A DNA stretch of 64,000 nt from Dromaius novaehollandiae (GCF_036370855.1 NC_088132.1:62782841-62846840); one strand, 5' to 3'. Counted from the stretch's first letter, positions 12,313 through 25,240 are shown. Notes: generated by a model not told the origin, from the sequence alone. Program-made: numbers and translations.

Positions 12313-12459
12313 ACTCCTGAATTTGCTCAAATCATTAATATAGCTTTGGGAAGCTTTCTCCATCTCATAAGTGTACAAGTTGTCTGTTTCTTTTTTGTTC
12401 TTTTTTCTTTTTTAATTGGAATGCTTAAACTAGAAAATTCTGACTTCGAGACAGATCTG
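12313..12459. repeat. direct repeat, copy 2 (flanks exon 9)
   Basis: About 147 bp, same orientation as copy 1 and offset by roughly 2,984 bases. It shares the T/C-rich centre and the AATTGGAATGCTTAAACTAG block exactly. Exon 9 lies between the copies, so recombination between them would remove or duplicate that exon. Confidence 0.88.
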
Positions 12460-15400
12460 AAAGATAACTGCTGTAATTTGGTTGATTCTAACCAGAAAGA
12501 ATCCTTGTTTCTCCCAATTGTGTTATAAAAATGCTTTGTTTTTCAGCAGAATGCCAGCTGAATTATGACTTTGAACTCTCCTGTCCAAAATCTTACAAGA
12601 CTTCTGTGCGGACAGTGTACAAAATATCTGTGATATCAATCTGAACATTAAAAAAACACTTAAGTTCTAAAATTTAGCTATGGATGATGGAGAAGTCATG
12701 TATGCTATCCTTATTCCTTTTTGCCAATTAAACTCAGCAAAAACTGGGGAGAGTCTTTTTTCTTTCTTCACTTTGGGAGTTAGAAGAGGAAACTAACATG
12801 ATTAAATATTAAAGGAAAATATACTCACACTTGATACACTGCAAGGCTTATGATCCTAATCTAAGATAGTTTCCCACCACTTTTAATTTTTGCGTGCTAG
12901 AACTATATTTATGACTCCATTGTAATTAAGCATGTAATAATTTGTTTCTTTAGCCAAATCTGATTTCACCTTTCAAAAAGATTATGGTGCAGGAGGAGGT
13001 TTTTTCAAGTTCTCATAATCTTAAATTTTCTCTTCGCATATTTTGGCTACATCAGACATTGTGGGGAAAACATTAGGAGAGTCAGAAGAGAGGTTTTTGG
13101 AGGAGGAAGAGTTTGGGATTTTATTTCCACTTTTTGAAAAATCATAAGAGAAGTGTTTTGTCATTTGGGAAAGTGCTTTTTTCAAATATAGTTCTCTGAA
13201 GAATATCTAAGAACCCCAACCTTAACTGTTTTTTCTTTTTGTTAGTTCTATTTTGTATTTGTTTTTCAGAAGTAAAGTACAAGGTTGTCTTTGAAGTCAG
13301 TCTGTTGTGTATAGGATTCTTGGAAGCAGCTTCTTGAAATTTGCAAATTTTTAAACATTTGTGGAATAATTTGTTAGTCATGAACTTGATTTCTCATCCC
13401 CTATTGAGAGGTGATTTTTCTTTCAAGTATAGTCTGTTTTTTAAACTTGGATAAACTGAATCCTCTCAATTCTAGATATAAAATGACTGAGTTGGCCTTG
13501 GAAATAGGAAGTACACATACTAACTTTGTGTCAAAAGTGCTTGCTTTCACTGACACAGAAATTAGTAATATTCGCTGTACTTTTAAGGTTAACGGCAGCC
13601 CAGTAACACTTTCTTTATTTTGATCTTTTTTTTTATCCTCTCTGATTTTCCTCTATCTTCTGTTCTTATCACTTCTTTCCTCAGGTAAAATCGATCAACT
13701 GCTTAAAGAAACTGAAACATGTATGCAAAGATAGCAAATGCGCTTCAGCTGTAATTTCATTATAACAAAGCTGACCTAACCTATAGTTGCTGCCAGAAAG
13801 AATGATCCTGCTCTTCTTGTCTAGCATACACTACACTGGCTTCCCATTTCACCCAGCTCTTGTCTGACCTCTTAGTGAGGCAGTTTAGGGTGCTGACAGA
13901 ATTGTGGCCCCTTGAAAATAACTGGTTAGTCTTCTGCAGTTTTAGCTCTCTGAGCCAATTCCTTATGAGATTAGGCAAGTACCAGCCCTGGTGCGAAGGA
14001 GGGAGTGACACTGCAGCCTTAGTACTGAGGCATCTCTTTGTACCGAAAGCTTTTCTATGTTTGACCATTTGTAATACATTCTGCTGGAGTTAGACCAACC
14101 AGAAGCGCTCAGAGAAGCACGCACTGTGAACAAGCTGCCAGTACGTAGCACTAGGATGCTCACATCCCAGTCCACTGAGCTGCAGTGTTCTGCAGGGTGG
14201 GAACGTGACCACAAAACAGAACTAGGGCTTGCAATGTCGTGAAAGAAGTCCAGCAAGTGTAAATCCCCTTGCAGAAGCTATCCTGTAGCTTTCCTGTAGG
14301 AGATGAGACCGTCTTCTCCCTTCTTTGCCCTGATATATGTGGTTAGTGCCTTAACTCTTTCTTTGCCAGGGGAGTTATCTTGGGTACAGTTTTCATTGGC
14401 TTAACTAGTAGGTCAAATGTTTCTCTTGACTGTATTCATTCTGGAAACAAATGAAAAACAACAAGACTTACAAAATGTGAATAAAAAATTAAACTGTGAG
14501 GGTCAAAGAGAATATGCTTGGAAATTAATTGTGTATTACAATTATTTTTGCAGCAGAACTTCAAATTCCAGCACACATGCTCCAAACTGCCATGTACATA
14601 GTAACAGCAAAGCAACTGTAATTCTTATTGAAATGACTTACTCCAAAGCAGGGGCTATTCTGCATGGCAGTTATTCAGTACCTGTGCTAACTGACAAACT
14701 TCTTCACAAGCTGCTCAGAAAAAAAATGCTCCTAGTTGAATAATAATAAATGAATGAATGATGCTGAATAAGCATCATGCCTGGAAAAAATGAAACCTGA
14801 TCTAAACAACATCACAAGGGATGCTGAGCAATTTTCTTCAGTTGTTACAAACTTGGAGCATGGGAACTTCTTGACAAAGATTTGTTGGCTTGTATTGTAA
14901 GCCAGGAAGCAGCACTCAGTGCCTTTTACCTTCACTTTTAAGATAGGATCCCTCTGGTGAATCCCTCAATAAAATGTTGGCATAAAACAAGGCATGTCAT
15001 CCGTTGCTGCAGAAGAAGCAAAAAGTAGTAGAATGCAAAAGTTCAGTAGCATATCTTTATTAAGCAATCCACTAAGTATAGAAGAAAATCAAGATACAGA
15101 GAAATGTACAGAGAGAAGGTCTGTATCAGAAGTTTAGGCTGCCTCAGATGATATTCAGCAACTTTTCACAGTGCTCTCCTAAAGTCCAGGTATCTATTTG
15201 ATAGAGGTCTATCTACTTCCTTCAGATTTGAAAAATCCCATCAGGTGGTGTAGAAATTAGTCTAGTCATCTGAATTTTTTTGAGCAGGGAACTAAACTTG
15301 GGATCTAGTTAATTGTTTTGGTCAGTAGGAGAAATGAATATTGGAGTCACACATCTTACAAACATTCTTTATCACAAAAAGGAATACAAAGTACTGATTC

Positions 15401-18149
15401 ACTGAGTATAGGAAGACTCAAACAGAAGGAGGTGGGGGTTTTGTTTGCCTGTTTGCTCTAAGGACAAAGCTGCTTTTTAGGATCTTGCTTAAGTTCTTGT
15501 TTTGGTAGCATCCTTTCCTTTCCATTGCTTCTTTGTCAAGCAGAAACATCTACACTAAGTATATCCAGAGAAATTCTGCCCTCCACCCTCTTTCGTTGCA
15601 CATGCCTTTGTTATGAGCAGTGTTGTGGCTTGGGAGTTGTTGCTGTTACAGCTGACATAGTCTGGAAAAGAGTTTAATTGTTTCTTATCAGCAGAGTAAT
15701 ATGCCTCTTAAATCTATTATCTTTAACAGGGCTTAACACAGTTGCTTAAAAATGAGCACTGGTGTGCACAAAGGACCCAACATAAGCCCCACATCTGATG
15801 AAAATATCCTTTCAATTTGAAAATGTCAACCTACCTGAAAGCTAATCAAACTGCCTATTTGTAAACATTTTTATTATGATTGAGAGATATTTTTTTTTCT
15901 AGACTCATTTTCTTCAGTTTTTCTTACATAAGTGCTCTTAGCCATGAAAGAACAAACTTTAATAAGAGAGCAACAGAGAGTCTTCCTTACCTGGCTTGAC
16001 TGAGCCTTGTATCTGCCTCAAACTATAGACTCAGGCAGTCGACATAGGATGAATCAAGAACCTGACAAAGCAAGACATCTGTTTTAAAATATTTATTTGA
16101 TAAACATTACAAATCTGTTAGGGTATAGTCAACAGATTTCAAATACTTAGGCTTTTAACTGTAGGCCCTGAGGTTTTGGTAGAGAGCTTTAAAATGAACC
16201 CAGAGAACTTTACTGAAGTTGTACGTACAAGCAGTTCTCTGTTTTTCAGCAGAAATTAAGAGCAGGGATTGCAGGGCAATAATATTTAAAAGCAAAATAT
16301 TTTATGTATAATGCTATTAATGAATTTATCTAATGTCTTAAATTAAAAATACACTTATTTTTATTAGGAAGAAATACTTGGATTTTAATCGTGAAATAAT
16401 TTGCAAATTTCAGGTGTTCATAGTGGACTTCTTCCTCATTGTGAATATATGTTTTGTTTGTTGAAATTTTAATACTTTGTTTTAATTACGTTTGTTTAGA
16501 GGTAAGATGTACTGTTCACACGAATATACTTCTGACCTCTTATGGAGGACCTAATTAGACTGATATATCCAATTGGAATGTTTCCTAGCATGTTTGGGAA
16601 TTTTCCATTTTTAAACTTCGGTGAGCTTTCAATCTGTAGGACTTGTCAAGAGCTTGAAACATATCGAACAATGATGAGCTATACTTTTTATACTTTTTAT
16701 TTGCAAGGCTTCCCACACAACTCACAAGCCAGAGTCCTAGTTAGCCATATAGCAATGCTCTTATCCCAGCTGTACTTACAGGGAATGATATTGAATTTCT
16801 CAGTGGTGATGAACTCCAAGATTTAGCAGTGGGTAGAAGATAGGCATTTTAATATATCACTCTTGACTAGTCCATAAGAAATAATATAGGGAGTTATTCT
16901 TTATTTTCTTCTCCTTCATGATTCTTTTTCTTCCTAATCCCTTTGTTTTTGCCTTTTATTTATGACATCCTGTTTGCCCTTCAGTCCTTTTCATACTGCC
17001 TATTGCTCTTCTACTGTTTTTTGCAAACTCATGAGGGAGAGATACAGAAACTTCATCTGCATTGCTGATGCTCTTCCTCTCTTCCTACTTCCAAGAGCAA
17101 GAGATGACTTGCTGAGATAACCCTGAGGGCTAGTTCTGGTGTTGGCTAGACTGGTGCTTCTTTTCTTTGCCATCCAAATAGCATATATACTTCAGAAATA
17201 TAGCCTTCTGCCATATTGATCGACACATAAAGGGCACTTTCAGAGTGAGAAGGAAGTGGTGGGTTAAGTTTTCTTCAGTGTGTGGAGTAAGCAAGTCTTA
17301 CAGTAAAATGGTTGGGTTGTCAGTATTTTATTTTTGAGATGAGTGCATGTAATAAAAGCTAGGCTGAGACCACTATCTCACTTTATACTTACCACTGAAA
17401 TTGTTAATATAGCAGTGTGACTACAAGAAACTTTGTTACCTCTTTGCTTTCTGTAGTTTAGTTTAAAGGGAAATAATATTTTTCTATCTACTGCTACTTG
17501 AAAACTGGTATTTCAAAATTATGTATAAACTAACTTATGTGTGTGTGCTTGTTTGTGTGAAGTATTTTAAGGAGAACACACTAGGAAAATGTAAATACTG
17601 TACCTTAACATAAAAGGGGGCTCTTTAAAGCTTTAAATTTAACATTTCCAGTTGCTGGAACTTTCAGAAAACATAAGTTATGTCTTATAACTGTATGTAT
17701 ACTATTGTGCATATCTGGTTCTCTTAACAGTTTCAATATTTGAGAGAAAATGGCAATGTTGGACCATCTAGGAAAATGTTTAAGCAGGAATTCCTGAACT
17801 AATTCTGATTTCAGTAGTAGTTTTAGTGCATCAGAGTAGATCTGGCCTGAATGGTCTATGCAAATTCCATCTTTAAGTGTGGAACTGCTGCATATATAGG
17901 CATGTCTTTCCCCCCTCCCCCGCCCCGGCCATTTCTCAAAGTTTATATTAAAGAGAATAAACTTTAATGAACAGAAAAATAATTCCCTTGATGAACATCT
18001 GATCTGGAAATCCTAAGACTTACATTAAAATGGGAAGCTTAACATGGATTTTATTGGTTATTAATGAAAAAATTAAAATGTCCTTTTTATGTAAAGCTAC
18101 TTCTTATAATATTAGTTAATAGCTAACTGCATAATATTTCATTTTACAG

Positions 18150-18347
18150 GTGAACTATGGGAAAGTCTGTAATGAAAGTAGAAAAGGACTCAAATTCACC
18201 ATCTCTTGTGGCTGTAATCCAGAGTTTGCTTTTGTACCGTATGGTAGTACCATTGCTGTTTATACTATTTTTTCAGGAGAACTGATAACTATGCTTAGAG
18301 GGCATTATAATACTGTTGACTGCTGTGTATTTCAACCTAATTTTCAG
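18150..18347 (+). CDS. ERCC8: ERCC8 coding exon 10
   Basis: This 198-nt exon is in phase 0 at both ends and has the same length as human exon 10 (c.844-1041). It encodes [20 protein letters not shown], a middle part with [20 protein letters not shown], then [16 protein letters not shown] before donor GTAAGT. It covers the sixth-blade region and opens the last WD40 repeat with '[11 protein letters not shown]'. The frame stays open for 34 codons past the donor and stops at 18,452, so intron retention would give a truncated protein lacking the final blade strands and acidic tail. Confidence 0.97.
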
Positions 18348-21300
18348 GTAAGTGAAATATTTGGGACAACCTGGAATATTTATGCAGATTGCCAAACCAT
18401 TTGCACAAAATGTGGTATCTTCACAGGGATGTGCTTTAATAGAAAAGCTTGAAGTAACAGGGAGTTAAGTGGCTTTGTCAAGTGAGAAACATTAGATCAA
18501 GTACTTCTGATGGCCCTTTCTATATCTCATTCCTTCCCCTATTCACTTCCTCTCACACAGGTCTTTTGAGTATACCTGTAGTAATTTTTGTCTTATGTTG
18601 TTCTTAATAAATCGTATGTGTTATTAAGGCTTTTGCTGGTCTTCTGTAAGAGTGAAGAGGAATTTTCTTCCTTTTTATTGAGGCAGTCAGTGGCTTATGA
18701 AGAGGTATTTGCCTTTCTCTGAAACATCTAAGACTAGTCACAGTAAGAAAGAAAGTGAAGCACGTTTGGATGAAGTGTATAGATATTCCCAGTCCCAAGC
18801 ACTCTGATGTGCTTGGCTGGTGATCTTGCCTAAATGCTTGTAAGCTATACTAATCACTGCATCTATGAACAGTTTGGAAAAAGTTGTTGAGAACGTGATC
18901 AGTTTCTTAAATTAAACCAGGTGTACTTCACGTAAGAAATTCCCGTGGCCTTTCAGGGCCTCATGACTATGGCAGCCTCTTTTTTCTTTCCTGCTGTGGT
19001 ACATTTTTCTCTTGTACTAAAAGTCCTAAAGGTAACAAAGCCTAATTTGCTGTGAGGTATTTTACAACAGATTGTTTTTATGACTTGTGGTAGTGTGGCA
19101 AGGGAAGGGTGGATATTCCTAAGCTTTTTAAGTTTTTTACATAGTTTCCTTCAGTTGTTGAGGACTGTACTTAATGTTCCAGCTCCTTCTTTCTAGTCTT
19201 TTGTTTCTGAAATAACAGGCAGAAGCATATGAGACAGAAAGGTCAAGTGAATATCTTTTCTGACCTCTCATACAATGCATCGTGGAATTTAATCTATTGT
19301 TCTCACGTCGAGTACAGTAACTTTGACTGAAGGAATGTTTCCCTGCCAGTGAGATGGACTTCACTGAGAGATTTGAACACATTACAGATGAGGCAGTAAA
19401 GCCCAAGCTAACAAACTTTACTAGACTGGAAAAACGTTTCTGGGATGAATAGGCAGGGAGATACTGGATCAACTGAGAGGTGGAATATTGCCTCTCCTGC
19501 CCTCCAATGCCCCAAATGGAACTCAATTATGAAAAAGCTGAGAATCAGTGGATTAAGATATGTATCTTTCTCTCTTGATTAAACATTCCAAAGTATGGAA
19601 CATCTGCTTCCTTTGTTGGTGCTGCAAACAAATAAAATCCTTATTATTAATAGGTTCAGATTATAACTAAGGCAAATCTTTCCTGGATTTTAGTTTCTGT
19701 TCATTAATTCTTCTTGGACTGTTCTTGGCTAGATTAAAAAGCTCTCTGTCTTTTTAAGAATGGTCTCAAAATGAAGGTGCTAGTGTGTTTGTATAAAGTC
19801 ATCTTTGGTATTCTTTATGGTAAGCTGAAGGGACAAGACTTCTTAACTATCACTAGAAAGCATGTTTTCCAGCCTTGGAAAAACATGTCTCTTTATCTTG
19901 TCTCTACCTTGTCTTTTGAAATACTTGGAAAAGTAAACGACACTGCAGTATCAGCATCAGTATTATTCAATATGCCAGAATTATCTCCCTGTTCTTGTGT
20001 ATCGCTCGTCTGTGTGCCTGTGTGCGTGTACACACAATTTGTGAGCATGCGCACAAGAACTGCATCACTCAGTATAGTCATGGGCTTGCTGGCAACTTAA
20101 CTTCATTTGCTTATCCACTGTGATTCCTGAGTCTCTTTCAGCGTCACCCTTACTACAGTTTGGTTTTGCATTCTCTGTGTGGCTCGTGTCCCTTTGTGCT
20201 ATACTAACTGCTTAAAATAACTTAAGTAAACAAAGACCAGCTGTGTTTCCCTTTCAGAAACAAAAATGAAGTAAATAACTAATAATTAATTAATCAATAA
20301 TGAAGTAAAGAATATTAGCAGTGCATCAGGAATAGTGTTTTTTTAAATATAGGTCCTTTTACGTTCGGGGAATACCAATGACAGCTACAAAGTTATCTGG
20401 CAAACCTACCCATCTGTAACAATCCAGTGGCAGGCTAACAGATAACAAAAACTAAAAATTAATTTCAGCTTTACTTGCAATCTTTCCTCAGAATTTTAAA
20501 ATATAGCATTGAAATATTATGCTATACTGTACTGTAAATATGCATGGAGCTTTATACATTGACATTTCTTTTGACTGACTTACAGTCGAGTCACTGTTTC
20601 AGATTTTAATAATTATAAATATTAGTCAACATGGTCTATAATAACTGAAGATCTTGCAATCCCAGGACCAGAAAGAGAGACAAGTAGTCATAAAGATTAA
20701 CTGAATTATACTGATTTCCCCAATTACATTGCTCAGAAGGAGGGATTTGGGGTGGGAGATATTGCTTGTTTTTAAAGTTCCACTGATATTGTGCATCTTG
20801 CAAAAGACAGGATGCTTGAGTAGAGTACTGCCAATAGGATGAAGTGATATCTGACCTATACCTTGGTATAACTTTGACCTGTTTTATTCTTTTAAGCAAG
20901 AAAAGTGGGATGTTTATCTCTCAGAAAATTTTAAATCCCAGTCTTGTGTTATGCATGAATAACTTCGTTCCTGGGAGTAGTTTCACAGAAGTCAGTATAT
21001 CAGCTTGCTGGAATAAGGTTACCCACATAAGTGGGTATTTATAGGAACTAGTTAACTTAATAGTTAACTATTAAGTTCCTGCACCAACTGTCAGAGTAAT
21101 TCATGCTTTTCTAGATTTAAATATACATAATACAAAATGAGACTTTCTGCAAAGACAGAACTGTAGTAATTTATTGAATTATGTTGAATCAACTTATTAA
21201 AATAGCTTTGGAGATATGCACAGAGTTGCTAGGTTGTGTAGGAGCCAGTATCTTTTAGAAGATTTTTTCCATTGTCAGCTTGAATACAGAAAAGAATACT

Positions 21301-22283
21301 GTGCATGTTTCACTCAGGTTTTTTAAACATATGGTAGTTCTCATCTTAATTGTTATCAGACATTTTATATAATAAGCAGGAGTTTAATTCAAGATTGAAG
21401 GCATATGAAAATATCTTCATACACATTCATGTGAGTAGCTGTTTGGAAAACAGGAGCATTATCAGTGCAAAAGTTACTGCAAAGGTGGTGCAGTATTTCT
21501 GAATAGCAAAATTTCTTCAGTTTAGAGTGACAGAGAAACTTGTATTTCCTTTAATAAAGAACTAACAAAATGAAGCTATATTTGACTGTTAGCTGTTCGG
21601 TGCAGAGACTGTTTGCTTCCATGTGTTTGCAGGGTGCCTAGCACAATGGGATCCCAGTCCTTAACCATTAACATAATAAATAGGGTTATTTATATTAAAA
21701 ATAATAAATCAGTCTTTCTGATTTCTGCCTTCCCAACAGGATGCAGGCTTCAAGTTGTTCCTTGTTTGTTCTTTTCCTTGCCTAGGCATACTTAAGCTAT
21801 GTTTACTTAATACTTCTTTGCTCCATACTTATGCACTCTTGTAATCTATATCTTTTGTTAGAAGTTTTTGCATTGATTCATATTTTTAATTATAATGGAA
21901 AAATCTCTTCCTTTTTTTCCTTCCTCCCTTTCTATTGACCATAAATACAGTTATCTTCTAAGCTTACTAACTTTTAAATTAGGTTACTTTTCAGAAGACA
22001 CATGAGAGGGAAGAAAAAAAAATACATTTAAGCAATGAAGTTCATTTAAATGTGAACAGTGCTGTTCTGATGCCTCCAGGCTGGAGGAAATATCATAAGG
22101 TATTCTTTTTGTCTAGTGTATTTTAAGAGTAGACTGTTTAGTAAGATTATATTACAAATTAGAAATTATATATATGTCTTTATTTATAAATAAAAGTTTC
22201 ATACACTTTATTTGCCAGCATTATTTCTATTTCAGTATTCAGTAAATTTGTATAGGAGACCTTTTTTGCTTGCTTTTTTAAAG
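18348..22283 (+). other. ERCC8: ERCC8 intron 10
   Basis: A 3,936-bp AT-rich intron. It contains a perfect 24-bp palindrome at 21,054-21,077. Open frames such as the 129-aa minus frame at 19,137-19,526 have no recognisable domain. The acceptor is a T-rich tract ending AAAG at 22,280-22,283, a slightly weaker AAG acceptor. Confidence 0.88.
21054..21077. other. perfect 24-bp palindrome
   Basis: The sequence AACTTAATAGTT and its exact reverse complement abut without a spacer, centred on GTTAAC. It is AT-rich and could extrude as a cruciform, but chance cannot be excluded in AT-rich DNA. Confidence 0.9.
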
Positions 22284-22370
22284 GAACTTTATAGCGGTAG
22301 CAAAGATTGCAATATCCTTGCTTGGATACCTGCTCTTCGAGAGCCAGTTCCTGATGACATTTCTGAAAAG
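22284..22370 (+). CDS. ERCC8: ERCC8 coding exon 11
   Basis: An 87-nt exon in phase 0, against 81 nt in human. It encodes [20 protein letters not shown] and PVPDDISEK before donor GTAATT. It completes the last WD40 repeat with '[14 protein letters not shown]'; the final Trp is human W361, the site of a UV-sensitive-syndrome mutation, and is conserved. The two added codons fall in the tail after 'PVPDD', outside the propeller. Confidence 0.97.
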
Positions 22371-24102
22371 GTAATTAATAGTTTATCCAGCTGAAATACA
22401 GTCTTCATGGGTGTTATACTTGCAAGAAAAATAATTATGTGTGAAGTGGATTTTCATCTTCAAAATTTGTAACAATACTGATTCACTGGAAAATCACCTG
22501 TGTGTTGTTTCTCTGCAATCTCCTGGTTGTTGTTCTGGGGTTTTGGGGGCCTTTTTTTTTTTTTTTTTTTTTTTTTGTGGTCTAGAAAAATCTCATGCAG
22601 ATGTTAGCTTCTCATTTAATTAAAAGTAGTACTTGTTATTTGGCTGTCAGTCTTTCAACTTCCACTTTAGCTTCCTTAAATTCCATACTGTTTTCTGTAG
22701 TTTATGCTCATTTGGAAGTGAAAAATGTCAAAGAAAAATTGCATTTTAATTTGTTTAGGAATATACTGTCTACTAAACAATAAGATTAAGTATGCTACAA
22801 TTCACATCCAAATGCTCTTGATACAGACATATAATAAAGAACATAGAGTTTGAGAGACAACATGCAGGCTGTTACAGGACAGATAATAAGTAGCACTGTT
22901 TTCCATGAGAAAACATACTTTCCCTCTTACTATTAGAACTGGGCAATAAAAGCTTAAATGTTGTAGGAGGAAAAAAAAAATTAGATTTTTAAGGGATTGA
23001 AGCCATTTATAAAATAAGAGTCCAGCAACTTGTATAGCTGTTAAAAAATCAGAAGATGCTGATATTTTGACTTATATCATACAAAAAATCCAATTTTCTA
23101 AAATGTCAGAAATGTTCCATTTTGAAAAAGATAAAAATTGTGACAAAACACTTTTTGCTTTGTTTTGAAATTTATGAAAAACTAAACAAAGAAAAAAGTA
23201 ATTTCAAAATTTAGATAACCTGAAATCAAAATGTGTTTGATTGACCTGAAATGAACATTTTTGTTCTGTTAAACTGAGAATTTTGAAATTTATTTTCTCA
23301 GTATAAGCAATTTTTTTTTTTAGTCTAGGGGAAAAAAAGCGCCATCGTTTACTCAGCTCGCATTATAATTGCCCCTGTAAGTCTGGCATTATGGTGCTTG
23401 AGTCATGTATACCATTGTTTTGAAATCTGTTAAGCTACTGCAGCTGTTTACGAACGTTGCAAGCTGGCACAGCCTCTGAAAGAAGCAGTTCTGCTCTCCG
23501 CAGGCCACTAGTTCCTGCTCCCTCCCATGTGCTAGAACAGGCATTCGTGTGCCAGCATGGCAAGAATCTGAACCCAGGCTAGAAGTAGACAAGCCCCCCC
23601 CAAAAAAAGTTTTGCTAAGGGTTAGAACGGTGATTCAGTGCACTGCTTGGGTGCACAAACCCTTGAGCTGACACAAAGGTGAGGTGGGAACTAGCTGAAT
23701 GCAGCTAGAGGCTGAGACTTCTTCCTGAGACAGTAGCACTCAGTTATGCTGGAACAATGAAATTATGTTTTAAGCAACAGAAAACAAACACAGGTTATAA
23801 TATCTAGATATTATATTTTACATTCAGACATTTGTAGAGCTTCCAGTTCATATTCCAGATATTTTTGTTGAAATCGGAATTAAGTAGAATACCATGTCTT
23901 TTCACAATTTATCCTGTCTCTCATGGACAGAATGGGCAAAGAATTGATTACTAAAATACAGTATCTGTGAGATACAAAACAGTTTGTCTGCAGATAGTAA
24001 TTTAAGAAACGCCTTTGGTGTTACCTTTACTTGCTTTTAATGTTTTTAATTACTTAGAGTCCTATTAAAGTAAACCTCTGACTGAATTTTTATTTTCTTT
24101 AG
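22371..24102 (+). other. ERCC8: ERCC8 intron 11
   Basis: A 1,732-bp intron with a 25-base poly(T) run at 22,552-22,576 and otherwise AT-rich sequence. The acceptor tract TTTTATTTTCTTTAG ends at 24,102. I see no other feature. Confidence 0.9.
22552..22576. repeat. poly(T) run (25 T)
   Basis: Uninterrupted T homopolymer in intron 11. I found no recognisable retroelement attached to it. Confidence 0.92.
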
Positions 24103-24171
24103 TCTCTGTCTCAACAACATTTAAATCCAGCATATGAAGATGCGTGGAGCAGCAGTGAGGATGAAGGCTGA
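24103..24171 (+). CDS. ERCC8: ERCC8 coding exon 12, C-terminal tail and stop
   Basis: 69 nt including the TGA at 24,169-24,171. It encodes SLSQQHLNPAYEDAWSSSED followed by EG. The 'LNP-(F/Y)EDAWSSS(D/E)(E/D)EG' terminus is diagnostic for CSA and nearly matches the human end, which fixes both gene identity and stop. The tail is acidic and serine-rich and extends beyond the propeller. Confidence 0.98.
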   Translation, partial: SLSQQHLNPAYEDAWSSSEDEG

Positions 24172-24277
24172 ATTGTGTGCTGACATAAAACTGACATTCA
24201 GGCACTATGTTCAAGGACTTTATCTGCAAAATTGGATATTGTCAGGCTTATTGTGACTGGATTCCTTGTACAGTTGT

Positions 24278-24283
24278 ATTAAA
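24278..24283 (+). terminator. ERCC8: possible proximal poly(A) signal ATTAAA
   Basis: The common variant hexamer ATTAAA, 107 bases past the stop codon. It would give a very short UTR, and usage is unproven. Confidence 0.35.
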
Positions 24284-24619
24284 GCCAGGTCTTTCAGAAA
24301 TAAGCTTCCACTTTTTTTTCCTGTCATCTTCTTCACTTTTATTGCATTATCTAAAGGATTACTTTCTCGTATCTACTGACTTTTGCACTTACCCTTACAC
24401 ATTGGTATACTTTATTCAGTGTTCAACAGCAGATGAAAAAAAAACTAAAAGCCCTTATGACCAGTTAGTAGTACATTGTTTCTGGTATCACTAATACATA
24501 GGGAGATAATCCCTTCATTTCTGAGAGACCTGATGCAGAGGATTTTGCCTTAAGGAGGACTAGCTCAGGGATACTTCCATTTTATTTTCTGCAATGTCTA
24601 GATGGAGCAGACTGAGTCC

Positions 24620-24900
24620 TTTTATGAATGTCTATGTGCTGTGGGAGCCTAAATGGGTTTATATGCCTGTTCTTTTGTGTTTTATCAGTCTTGCATAAGT
24701 TTCTCCATGGATGAGATCTTCAGTTCAGGAAGAGGTAGATTATCTATCCAAGTATTTATATGGCATCCCCTATCAACTATCATCGGAATCTGTCCCAGAA
24801 AGTTGAAAATAGAAATTAGTTTGATTAGGTTTTTTTGCTCCTGTTAACATGTTTTTAAGGTCAGTCCTGTATGTATGAACCTCATACATACTTCCCTAGC
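24620..24900. repeat. diverged direct duplication, copy A (in ERCC8 3' UTR)
   Basis: It aligns by eye, with gaps, to 27,873-28,130 in the same orientation. Shared blocks in order are 'CTTTTATGA', 'CAGGAAGAGGT', 'GATTATCT..CCAA', 'GAATCTGTC', 'AAAATAGAAAT' and 'TTGCTCCTGTTAACA'. I judge the core similarity at about 70-75%. The outer limits are soft. Confidence 0.65.
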
Positions 24901-25234
24901 CAGGGTGGAGAATTCATGGACAGAAGCAGACTTGAGGTACAGTACAAGACAAAGTGTGGATCAAGTTTCAAGTCAGAAATATAGAGTGTAGTCCTTCACA
25001 ACTCTTTGCTTTCATCTGAATTTGTGGTCCTAGTACCTACTCTGTTTTGGCAGAGAGGAGTTTTGGGGGGGTTGTTATCTAATCTCAGTCACTAGTTTGT
25101 GCCTCAGCAGCAATGTACTCACAAATCTGAGAGCTAAGTCAGAAGTTTGCATTGAATGGAGACACAGCACTTCAGGCGAAAAAATGGAAGGAAATGGAGC
25201 ACTTCAAACAGTAATATACAGTTTCTGGAAGTGA

Positions 25235-25240
25235 AATAAA
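25235..25240 (+). terminator. ERCC8: possible internal poly(A) signal AATAAA
   Basis: Canonical hexamer about 1.06 kb past the stop, in AT-rich surroundings. It may be an alternative cleavage site. Confidence 0.4.

Larger units (their letters stand above)
10710..18149 (+). other. ERCC8: ERCC8 intron 9
   Basis: At 7,440 bp the longest ERCC8 intron in the window. It holds a 13-base G run at 11,278-11,290 and the second copy of the direct repeat at 12,313-12,459. A moderately GC-richer stretch at 13,780-14,330 is open in both directions but matches nothing I know. The remainder is unremarkable AT-rich sequence. The acceptor ATTTTACAG ends at 18,149. Confidence 0.88.

Noticed and set aside
13781..14256. 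Overlapping open frames on both strands in intron 9, possible buried retrocopy
   Set aside because: Peptides on either strand match no family I know and there is no poly(A) tail or target-site duplication. It is possibly an old repeat, but not supportable.
19137..19526. 129-aa minus-strand open frame in ERCC8 intron 10
   Set aside because: No domain and no supporting signals; antisense to an intron.
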